A DNA stretch of 64,000 nt from Setoptus koraiensis (taxonomy: Eukaryota; Arthropoda). Under the pieces are notes generated by a model that was not told where the DNA came from, ran no database searches, and saw nothing but the letters and a program-made list of their open reading frames with translations. The stretch lies in the NCBI GenBank assembly GCA_048013815.1, contig CM106586.1, positions 24,428,001 to 24,492,000 on the forward strand. Reading direction: 5' to 3'. This document shows positions 31,965 through 40,909 of the stretch, piece after piece (position 1 is the first letter of the stretch; every line of letters starts with the position of its first letter). A program made the translations under genes and the position numbers.

Positions 31965-33615
31965 TAAACCCATTAATGTTTTCAGACGACAGAAGGTGTT
32001 TAACTGTAACGCTTTAGTTAATATGTCTGCTATTTGCTCTCCAGTTTTGATGTAATTGACAGATATGTAAGGCTTCTAGAGCTCAGTGGTGAGTGATTGT
32101 GCACGTTATCACGCATACTGAGTGTATCTTCATCTTCTTGGCGATGTAGATGGTCTTGTAGTTCCGTGCCATCATGTTCCATATCTTGATCAGGGATACT
32201 TTGCATGTCGTATAAATCTTCAGGACCATTGCCGTCTATGATATTGAATGAAGCCTGTCTGGCTGTGCTAGTTTTCGTTTCATCAAAATAGACTTCTCTT
32301 GATGTAATTATTTCGTTGTTTTCTGGATCATATAACCTGTATGTGTAGACATGATGAGAATCATAACCTACAAGAATAGTGCGCGTTGCTCTTGGTTCGA
32401 GCTTTTTCTGATATCCAGACCTTTTCTTCTCCTGCTGTTTCATGTAAGCCACGCTACCAAAGATTCTTATGTGCGATAATCTTGGTTTTCTATTGAAGTA
32501 CCTTTCAAATGGTGTCTGAATGTGGGTATTTTTGTTGCATGTGCGGTTTAGTATGGATGCCGCTGTGTTTGCTGCTTCAGCCCAAAGTTTATTTGGGAGG
32601 TTTTTGTGAAAGAGCATTGAACGTGTCGCTTCGGCTACTGTTCTATTGTCTCGTTCAATGAAGCCGTTCTGTTCAGGTGTGAAGGGCGCAGATTTGTAAT
32701 GAACTATCTTGTTATCTAACAAGAATTGTTGAGTTCGATTGCTAGTAAATTCTGATCCATTGTCTGTCGTAAGGGCTTCAACCTTACTACCGCTTTCTTG
32801 TTCTATTTCTGCAACACATTTTCTTATGAGGTCATGAGCCTCTGCTTTAGATTTCATGAAGTAAATCTTGCGGTAATTGCTGTACTCATCTTTGAATAAT
32901 AGAAAGTACTGTGAACCTGATAATGATTGTGGATCTATGGGTCCACAAATGTCTGCATGGATCATTTCTCCCACTTTTTCTGCTCGATTTCTGCTACTTC
33001 TAGGAAATGTTTTCCTGGCTTGCTTTCCAAGTGAACAGGATTCGCAATCAACTGTTTCGATTTGTGACTTGGAATTTTCTGGTAGGCGAAATCTCATGCC
33101 TATTGCTGATTGATGCTTTGCCATGTTGACAATTGTCTGTTTGTTTAAGTGGTTTAAACGTAGGTGCCATAGATCAATATCGTTTAAGTCGTTCGCAACG
33201 AGTGCGCTTGCTTCTGTCTCAATTTCATTGTTGATAATTTCTTCAAAGTGCAATTTATAGAGATTGCCATCTCTATAAGAATATGTTTCTCATTTTTGTA
33301 GAATTCTATTGATTCATCATTAAAGTGTCCGGTCGCACCTTGATCACTTGCTGCACTTATTGAGAACAGTTTTCTTCTGAGTACTGGTATGTACAGTACT
33401 TGTTTTAGCTCGAGGTTTTTGCTGTCAGAGTTTGGTGCTTTTATTATGATGGAGCCTTCACCAGGTGCTTCGCTGGTGTGGTTATCACCAAACTTTATTA
33501 TCCTTGGGTGTTTATATACATAATAATGATGGAATGATGATCCATCATTTGTCATATGTTGCGAGGCTCCAGAGTCCACAACCCAAGGTTCCGACGCTAA
33601 TTGCTAGTCTGATTT
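31965..33615 (-). pseudogene. copia protease-integrase with deleted RT, RNase H tail
   Basis: The protease motif WVVDSGASQHMT lies at about 33585-33550. GAG-pre-integrase follows (LWHLRLNHLNKQT, then CESC). The integrase core has HADICGP, ALTTDNGSEF and PFTPEQNGFIERDNRT, giving the D, D, E triad. A frameshift near 33285 separates the protease frame (33579-33184) from the integrase frame (33253-32030). At about 32080 the integrase C-terminal region jumps directly to VNYIKTGEQIADILTKAL, the RNase H tail, so all of RT is deleted. It cannot be autonomous. Confidence 0.85.
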
Positions 33616-33873
33616 AGCAATCAGAGCTTCAGTATTGGGTTATTGTATCTAACAGCGCCACACTTTTTTAGCGCTTAATTTTAATTAAGCGCTAATGATG
33701 TAGTGATGTTGGATCCTAAAAGGAGGAGGCAATCCACACACAAGCCTACAATTTTGAGTCACGCCCCCTCCTTAGCACACAGAAAGCTACAGCCTGAATG
33801 AGACTTAAGTCGCTCCACCTCCTTAGCACACAGTGAGTTACACCTTGATTGAGACTTGAGTCGCTCCACCTCC

Positions 33874-34236
33874 CTAGCTCATTTCTTCGCATAGTTTTCT
33901 GACGTTTTCAGTTATGGAAGCTTTAAATCTGTTGTTACAAACTCTAACCAAGTCTACGTTCAACTTTGGAAAGGCCGTCAAATTCCCGAACAATTGTCTA
34001 CATGGGTTGTGAAACAGCAGGTCTGGTTCTAGGTCCAATCGCCCCTGTATGTGGCTGATTCTGGTTGGTCGCCATACGACTAGGTCATCGACCCCAAAAT
34101 CCGGTGTAGTTAATACTTGGATGAACAGGCATGTGAGTAAGAGGCTGGCCAAGCCTATCTTCCCTATTGCGGATGAATGGGTTCGAGGCGGTAGACCCTT
34201 GGTCATGATGTCTGCTAATTGATGATTTGAAGGCAC
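33874..34236 (-). pseudogene. copia RNase H tail joined to an envelope-like N-terminus
   Basis: The frame opens with the pol C-terminus (PSNHQLADIMTKGLPPRT) and runs directly into a hydrophobic signal-like segment (IGLASLLLTCLFIQVL) and a Cys-containing region with DDLVVWRPTRI. The second part looks like the start of a secreted or membrane protein, as expected if this copia lineage carries an envelope-like ORF after pol. It stops at the junction with HINE sequence. The identification as envelope-like rests on position and signal peptide only. It is a fragment with no function. Confidence 0.4.
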
Positions 34237-34429
34237 GTATATCTATATCGTATCTATTTCTCTTTTATATGATGGAATTTAATGTCGATGTGTCGTGTTA
34301 GCTTGGACGGTGCACTATTGTTAATTAATTTTAAATTGACTGATTGTCAGTTCGTAGTACTACAGGACCAACAGTGGGTACGTCTATTTCTTGGAGTAGT
34401 GACTTAACATAGATCAATTCTTTGACTGC

Positions 34430-35215
34430 TGCGCTCGCTGCAATGTACTCACTTTCAGTTGAGGACTACGCCACAATTGTTTGCAGTTTGCTACGATACA
34501 TTACGGGGGAGTCGTTTATCATCACCATAGTGCCACTGGTGGAGCGTCTTGTTTTGATGTCGCCCCCCCAGTCCGCATCAGAATAGCCAACGAGTCTCAA
34601 CTCTCCACCTCTTTTGAGCTGCAGACTGTAGTTCATAGTCCCCTTTAAATAACGCAAACAATGTTCAGCGGCCTCCCAATGCTTTGCGCGAGGTGCATCA
34701 TTGTACTTTGAAAGGACGCTCACAGCATGGGTCAGGTCAGGGCGGGTGAAACAGGAGGCGTAGTTCAAGCTGCCCACAAGTTCTCTATATGGCACACTCA
34801 CTTTCTCATCCATCTCGCCGATCTGGTTCAGATTATCTACATTTCTGATCAGTGTGTTTGTTGTTTTTGCCTCCTTCATGTTGAAAGCTTCTAGAATATT
34901 GTCTATATAGTGTTGTTGATTCAGTATAATAGACGTGTTGGTTTTCAGTATTTCGAATCCGACCAACACGTCTGTCTCAATGACCTTCACATATACGTGC
35001 TTGTCGATAGCCATAAGAAGATCGTTCAGCGCTTTGATATCTGTGGCTGCCGCAATGCCGTCGTCCACGTAGACCATGATTATGATCTTGACACCATTAT
35101 ACTTGCCAATATATAGACACGGGTCTGCGTGAGTTGCCACAAAACCCAGTTTGATTAATATCTCGTCTAACTTGGTCTTCCAACACAACGGTGCTTGTAG
35201 ACGTCGACGTCCGAC
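34430..35215 (-). pseudogene. copia reverse transcriptase/RNase H fragment inside the HINE
   Basis: It begins in the RT palm at LQAPLCWKTKLDE, includes the catalytic YVDD motif (MVYVDDGIAAA), then VPYRELVGSLNYASCFTRPD and YSDADWGGDIKTRRSTSGT, the family's RNase H start. The N-terminal half of RT is absent. It lies on the opposite strand to the HINE and within its ends. It was probably captured by the HINE or inserted there and trimmed. Confidence 0.85.
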
Positions 35216-36296
35216 GGTGGAGATTCGAGTCTCTCAATTCCCGTGTTAAAGTATCTAAACATTACACATGTTAACTTTATGGAGTTTTGAGTCTCTTGAT
35301 AACCATGATAAAGTATCTAAATATCACACATGTTAACTCTAGAAGATTCAAAATTTGATATCTGCCAATTACCAACTCACAAAATTAAGCGCTCTTGATA
35401 CTGATAAGATCAGTATCACTTGTTCGGGGTATTTTGGGTATTTTTGGGTAGGGTATTGTACCCTGATACCGGAATGAGTATTCCGGAAGTGCGGAAATTC
35501 TTCGTTATCGAGATAACCGAGGTACCGCTCAGTGGGCGTTCCACGGTACCCGACAGCCGCTTGGGGATTTGCGGGTATTTTTTCGGGGTTTTTTTCGGTA
35601 CCTCGATGAAGTCGCATCCAATACAGCAAGGAATGGCAGAAATAGGCCTTAGCTTCGATCGGCTTGTGATTGGTCTGAAGACTCGGCCTGCGGCCTCGTA
35701 TTCTGGAGGCCGTCACATCTCCGTCGTCGCTCCCGCGACGACTCCGTGCGACGGGAACCCTTCGGGTAGGGTTGATGAGCGCTTCGGGTATCGGGCTGCG
35801 CCCTCTACCCTCCGCTCACGTGACTGCAATCCATACACCAACAAAAGAGATGATCAGACTGCGAACTGTGAAGCCCAAGATTTCACAGCATCCCATCGAT
35901 TGCGCAGGTGTCAGATTTGACAGTTCATCAATCAGCGTAATTCCGATCAATTGCGCAAGTACAGCTTCTGACAGGTCGTCTAATGACGGCATTTCATCGA
36001 TCCGAACGAATGCTAGCTGACATCCCAGAGCGGAAGAAAGACCGCTTTTTGAAGATATTTCGAGAACCGGAAGTCGTACGAACCTGAATTTGATAACATT
36101 GAATTTGTAACACTTGTATCCTACAGTATATGAAGTTTCAAGCTCTTCTCTCGAAGTTTGTGTAAAACCGGAACCGGAAGTTTCCGCACTTCCGGACCAC
36201 TCAAAACGTATTAAGGGGGCCCTGCGGGCCCTTTGTGTGGAGTTTCATTGATTTAAAAGTGTGGCGCTCTTAGATACAATACCCCAGTATTGTCTG

Positions 36297-37191
36297 ATTG
36301 ACTTCTGCTGTTGTTACTTGATTAGGGCTGTTGCTGCCCTCTTGGTTTACCCCGGTTTGCATTATATGTCGATGCTTTCTGTTTTGGTTTCTTGCATTAT
36401 TTATCTCCAGACCAGTGTCCTTTTTCACCACAATCATGACACGTGGAGATTTTCTTTCGTTCATCAATCGACATGTTGCTGTTATCATTTTTGTCATTTC
36501 TATAGTTGCTGTTGTCGTTTTTGCTGGTGTCGTATTGTCGAGTCCTGTCGTTTCTCCAATTCTTGTTGTTTTCCCTTAACCCTTTGTTTTTAGTGTACAT
36601 AGCTACGCTGTTGTCTTCGTTGTTTTTACGACGTATAGATTCTTCTGCGATTAGTCTCGGTCTGAGAGTTGCCAGTGTTCGTTGTTCATCACTTGTAGCA
36701 TTCCATTGGGACCTGAAATTATCGTATTGCGATGTAAGACCACAAACAAGTTTCGATACCAAGGTTTCTTCTGTATGTGGTAGACCTGCCTCTTTCATTC
36801 TACCATAGATATATTCGCCACGCGAGACATAATCTTTACTGCTTTCATTTGGTCTCATTTTAAGATCGACGGATTTCTGCTGAAGACCTATTCGATTGAG
36901 TTTAGAGGCGTCTTCATGTATCTGTGAGAGTTTGTCCCACATTTCTTTAGCTGTTGTACAATTCATAATGATCTTGGCGTGTTTTGTATCAACATTTGTA
37001 GCTATAAGGGCTCCTGCTTTTTCACTTTTCTGTATGAATGCTACTTGTTCGTTGAGTGGTACGTCTGTTACAACTTTAGTCAAAGTTACTTTCAAGCCTT
37101 TAATCTTGAATATTTGCTCTAGCTGGAATTTCCAAACTCCAAAATCTGTACCATCGAAGACTCTGATGTGATATAAATCTTTTTCACCCAT
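36297..37191 (-). pseudogene. copia gag with zinc knuckle
   Basis: Starts MGEKDLYHIRVFDGTDFGVW (the copia gag N-terminus) and includes TTAKEMWDKLSQIHED and a knuckle CHDCGEKGHWSGDK at the end of the open frame (36397). The same frame continues past a TAA towards protease with KKPKQKA, but meets further stops, so gag-pol is dead. The frame resumes in register on the other side of insertion E. Confidence 0.8.
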
Positions 37192-37573
37192 TGTTGCTGT
37201 AGGCTCGACTTTTAGCTCTTGCTCTTCTTGATTGATTTTTGGGATGTGTTGCTTGATGAATCACTTGTGTTGCTCATCTGTATGTGCTTGAATCTTTGAC
37301 TTTTTCTTTCTGGGTGATTGCTTGCTTGCTAAGTCTTTGTCAACTTTTAGCCGGTTAGTAATGTTATTTCTACTGCGGTACCAGCTTGGGTCTCCGGCAA
37401 ATATTGTAACTATCACTGGTTTTCGTCGGCTGTATGTCTCTTAATTCGTATTAATCACTGGTGTCTGTGGATAGACCTCGCAAGTGAATCGAATATTGCT
37501 AGCGTTGTTATTTTACTGGGGTTTGTGAATAAACCTCGCAAGTATGAAAACTTTGCTATTTTGGCTGTTAACC

Positions 37574-37768
37574 TATGAGACAATAAAGTTGAGACTGGGA
37601 CTTATGTTTAAGTTAGTATAGTTATTGTAACTGCTATGTTAGTGCTGTGTGCTACCCTTTATATAGAGAGGAGCATATGTTTGACAGCTTGATTGCAGCA
37701 CATCTGTGTGTGCTGCAATACTTGATGGTTGCACCACATGTTCTGTGTGCTTGTATAATCTCACACAC
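37574..37768 (-). mobile_element. LTR-like unit Y, copy 4
   Basis: Minus-strand copy with CTATATAAAGG and AGACAATAAAG-type signals, truncated at its start. It lies about 210 bp downstream of the chromodomain frame at 37981-38271 and directly abuts the copia LTR. The interval 37769-37980 holds nothing I recognise. Confidence 0.6.
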
Positions 37769-37980
37769 ACACACTAATATAAAATGGTACGCCAGCACAT
37801 GCTTAAATATTTTATATGAAGTTTATTGAAATATATGTGGTACATGAATGAGAGCTGCATATATTGGTGCATCCCCTTTTATAGCTTGCGTCATGCGTAT
37901 TGCATCTAATGCGCAGGTGCGAGATCTAATACTCCCACTCACCTGCTCATTAGATTCAACTGCAGTAGTACATTGATTGA

Positions 37981-38271
37981 TTATCGATTGGTATTGTTAT
38001 TCATGGTCATTTCGATTAATCTTCTTTCAAAGTAGGCCCGGATTAATCGGTAGCATACTAGTCTCTCCGCTGGCTGCCAAGTGTCGGACGATTCTCCGAC
38101 AGGGTGCCAGCGGACGAGATAAAACTTAGTTCCATGCGGTGAAACAGAGTGCCCAACCATTGAGTGTATTTCCCATCCGCCAAATGTTACTGGTCTATTA
38201 TTATGCGCATTCTCCTGAAAATGCATCTCTATTTCTACAGGCTCTGGGGTTACATGTCCCCCTATTCGCAC
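37981..38271 (-). CDS. second stand-alone chromodomain-like protein (96 aa)
   Basis: A 96-codon frame. The acidic/neutral N-terminus is followed by a chromodomain-like fold: WEIHSMVGHSVSPHGTKFYL, VRWHPVGESSDTWQPAERLV, then a helix YRLIRAYFERRL. The cage aromatics W, W, W/Y are present. It is only distantly related to the frame at 30335-30649 but has the same place, upstream of LTR-like unit Y. Probably an ORF or the integrase tail of a related LTR element. Confidence 0.5.
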   Translation of the reverse strand: MRIGGHVTPEPVEIEMHFQENAHNNRPVTFGGWEIHSMVGHSVSPHGTKFYLVRWHPVGESSDTWQPAERLVCYRLIRAYFERRLIEMTMNNNTNR

Positions 38272-38325
38272 GATAACGGCTGGTCACCCCATCCTATGCT
38301 TTCCTCTCCCTCGCTCTCGGACATA

Positions 38326-38541
38326 TTAGGTGTCTTGCGGCTGATTTTCTGGTGAATTAAAATATAACTTTATAATCTCGCTGGTAGTGCTGTCGTTGAT
38401 AATTTTGATCAGTTGGTCTCTTGCGGTGATTAATTGAGAAATTTGTTCACAAATGGGACAGTTGTCCATTGTTATCGATGCGAAGTAATGTGAAGTCAAA
38501 TGATGAATGACGACTAAGACAAAGAATGGAAACAAAGACAA
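38326..38541 (-). other. small frame with CPIC motif upstream of a chromodomain ORF
   Basis: A 71-codon frame with an internal Met starting MDNCPICEQISQLITARDQL and a short helical stretch. It ends about 55 bp before the chromodomain frame and may be its upstream portion or a separate short ORF. I do not recognise it. Confidence 0.25.
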
Positions 38542-38544
38542 TAG

Positions 38545-39432
38545 AATATACCAGTATAAGAGCGCTTAATTTTTCTAGTGAACGATCTTAGAGGTTTGGA
38601 GAGTTTATTAAGTAGTGATAAGTGCTATCTGTCTCTAGAAAGTTTCAAGAATTTATCCTGGTGAGAACAGAATCGAAAATCACACATACTGTATAGGCAC
38701 ATGTTCTCAATAATGGCCTATAGCGCCGATACTAGAAACAGAAACTTGATAAAACTTGCATAGATCGTGTATTAGACAGTGCTAGCTGTCTCTAGAAAGT
38801 TTCGGGAATTTATCCGGATGAGAACAGTTTCAAAAATGCCACGTGATGTATGGACATACCTGATCAGATATCATATACAGATTATGAGCTCAACTGATCC
38901 AGAATGGCCTGAAGCGCGAGTAACATGCACAACATACACACAGAGTATCATCGAAACGGATAGGTGGGAACATGTTCAGAAATCGATGACTATACATGAC
39001 ATCCGTCATACGAAATATCTCTGTGTCTCGAAAACGATCTATTGATGGCTGATCATACTTGCACAGAATGTTGCAAGTAACATACACAACACACACACAG
39101 AGTATCATCGAAACGGATAGGTCGGAACATGTTCCGAAATCACCATATTCACATGACATCCGTCATCCGAAATTTCTGTCTGTCTCGAAAACAGCCTATT
39201 GATGGCTAATCATACTTGCACAGAATGTTGCGAGTAACATGCACAACACACACACAGAGTATCATCGAAACGGATAGGTCGGAACATGTTCAGAAATCAC
39301 GATATTCACATGACATCCGTCACACGAAATATCTTTGTGTCTCGAAAACGATCTATTGATGGCTGATCATACTTGCACAGAATGTTGCGAGTAACATACA
39401 CAACACACACACGCGGTATCATCGAAACGGAT
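38545..39432 (-). mobile_element. HINE 3' half with 157-bp tandem repeats, cut by the gap
   Basis: Reverse orientation: the inverted repeat AGCGCTTAATTTTT at 38569, then two units of roughly 157-190 bp carrying TTTATCC and GAGAACAG, then a tandem array (38930-39432) with the landmark ATGACATCCG at 38996, 39153 and 39310, exactly 157 bp apart. The array runs into 500 N. The terminal hairpin is partly degraded. Its sequence matches the 3' half of the HINE at 46038-48553. Confidence 0.75.
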
Positions 39433-39932
39433 NNNNNNNNNNNNNNNNNNNNNNNNNNNNNNNNNNNNNNNNNNNNNNNNNNNNNNNNNNNNNNNNNNNN
39501 NNNNNNNNNNNNNNNNNNNNNNNNNNNNNNNNNNNNNNNNNNNNNNNNNNNNNNNNNNNNNNNNNNNNNNNNNNNNNNNNNNNNNNNNNNNNNNNNNNNN
39601 NNNNNNNNNNNNNNNNNNNNNNNNNNNNNNNNNNNNNNNNNNNNNNNNNNNNNNNNNNNNNNNNNNNNNNNNNNNNNNNNNNNNNNNNNNNNNNNNNNNN
39701 NNNNNNNNNNNNNNNNNNNNNNNNNNNNNNNNNNNNNNNNNNNNNNNNNNNNNNNNNNNNNNNNNNNNNNNNNNNNNNNNNNNNNNNNNNNNNNNNNNNN
39801 NNNNNNNNNNNNNNNNNNNNNNNNNNNNNNNNNNNNNNNNNNNNNNNNNNNNNNNNNNNNNNNNNNNNNNNNNNNNNNNNNNNNNNNNNNNNNNNNNNNN
39901 NNNNNNNNNNNNNNNNNNNNNNNNNNNNNNNN
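39433..39932. other. 500-N scaffold gap within satellite/HINE DNA
   Basis: Exactly 500 N, a placeholder length. The left side is a 157-bp tandem array, the right side the inverted repeat of another HINE, so the gap hides at least the 5' half of one element and the 3' terminus of the next. Confidence 0.95.
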
Positions 39933-40907
39933 CGCTTAATTTTTTGTGTGGACAAGTATTGTTGAAGGATTCAAAGGAGTTTATGACAACCTGTTAACCA
40001 CCGAACTTCAAAATGTGACCATCGAACATTGACCATCGAACATCGAACGAGCAGATGGAAATGTCATCAGAAATTCGAATTTTCAATTTCGAATTTCGAA
40101 GTTCGAAATGTGACCATCGAACATTGACCACCGAACTCTGACCACCGAACTTCGACAGAGCCGATGAAACTGTCATCAGAAATTCGAATTTTTCAATTTC
40201 GAATTTCGAAATGTGACCATCGGACATTGACCATCGAACTTTGACCATCGAACATCGAACGAGCAGCTGAAACTATCATCAGAAATTCGAATTTTCAATT
40301 TCGAAGTTCGAAGTTCGAAGTGTGACCATCGAATTGTGACTATCGAACATCAAACTCTGACCATCGAACATCGAACGAGCAGCTGTAACTCTTATCAGAA
40401 ATCCGAATTTTCAATTTCGAATTTCGAAGTTCGAAGTTCGAATTGTGACCATCGAATTGTGACCATCGAACTTCGAACTTTGACCATCGAACATCGAACG
40501 AGCAGCTGAAACTCTTATCAGAAATCCGAATTTTCAATTTCGAATTTCGAAGTTCGAAATGTCACCACCGAACTCCTACCATGGAACTAAGAAAACTGAA
40601 CCACTAACTTTGGACGATCAGCTAAAACTCTTATTAGAAATTCGAATTTTCAATTTTGAAGTTCGATTTGTCACCACCGAACTGCCCACAAATGTGACCT
40701 AGTCAAATCTCCATAGAATTGCATACGAAATATTTTCGAGTGAAGGGATAATAGACCAAGTCGAATCTACATCGGAATACATGTGTAATGTCAAGCAGGA
40801 TTCTCACAAATTTGACTAAGTCAAACCTCCATAGGATTACATAGTCACGTGAATAAACGTAGTCATAATCACCACCCCAATAGCAGCTTAATTAAAATTA
40901 AGCGCTA
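39933..40907 (-). mobile_element. HINE subtype 2 with ~115-bp TTCGAA-rich repeats
   Basis: In reverse orientation the 5' end is at 40907 (TAGCGCTTAATTTTAATTAA, the family palindrome with a CT-to-GC variant arm) and the 3' inverted repeat GCGCTTAATTTTTT touches the gap at 39933. The body has six irregular units with AAATTCGAATTTTC at 40071, 40180, 40283, 40399, 40522 and 40638 (103-123 bp apart), full of GACCATCGAAC and TTCGAA. It is inserted in the left TSD of hAT2. Confidence 0.7.
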
Positions 40908-40909
40908 AC

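Larger units (their letters stand above)
33669..35423 (+). mobile_element. HINE (Helentron-like) with captured copia DNA
   Basis: The 5' end is TAGCGCTTAATTTT followed by its own reverse complement (a 24-bp palindrome). Near the 3' end the inverted repeat AAAATTAAGCGCT recurs, then a perfect 10-bp hairpin TGATACTGAT-AAG-ATCAGTATCA, then CTTGT. The run of six T followed by CGGGG in other TIR copies shows insertion between T and T without duplication. These are marks of Helentron-type rolling-circle elements. The body holds its own sequence (33690-33870, 35215-35390 with a roughly 62-bp tandem duplication) and a foreign copia fragment (about 33874-35215). Confidence 0.75.
33638..36284 (-). mobile_element. 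TIR element copy E, TSD CAGTATTG, split by a HINE
   Basis: Edges GGTTATTGTATCTAACAGCG at 33638 and ...CGCTCTTAGATACAATACCC ending 36284. CAGTATTG occurs at 33630-33637 and 36285-36292. A HINE occupies 33669-35423; without it the element is about 890 bp, normal for the family. The core lies at 35680-35835 in reverse. It is inserted in the copia element between gag and protease. Confidence 0.9.
31800..37570 (-). mobile_element. copia element, broken, host of the nested insertions
   Basis: Minus-strand order: possible 5' LTR (37570-37384) with candidate primer site TGGTACCGCAGTA (37383-37371), gag (37191-36297), insertion E (36284-33638), protease, GAG-pre-integrase and integrase (33615 to about 32080), then directly the tail of RNase H (about 32075-31965), followed by a TATA-containing LTR-like region (about 31965-31800). 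Reverse transcriptase is missing through an internal deletion that joins integrase to RNase H. Frameshifts and stops are described with the parts. The LTR limits are approximate. Confidence 0.7.

Noticed and set aside
33584-33640. TAG followed by CAATTA between copia gag and protease, the context of strong stop-codon readthrough (CARYYA)
   Set aside because: Two more in-frame TAA codons lie between the gag knuckle and this TAG, plus a downstream frameshift. Simple decay explains all of them, so programmed readthrough is not supported.
33669-35423. Reading the 33669-35423 insert as an LTR retrotransposon
   Set aside because: No LTRs or TSD; it has an asymmetric inverted repeat, a 3' hairpin and T-T insertion, and the copia part is truncated at both ends.
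39373-39955. Open frames of 178-188 codons across the 39433-39932 gap
   Set aside because: Almost wholly N; no coding content.
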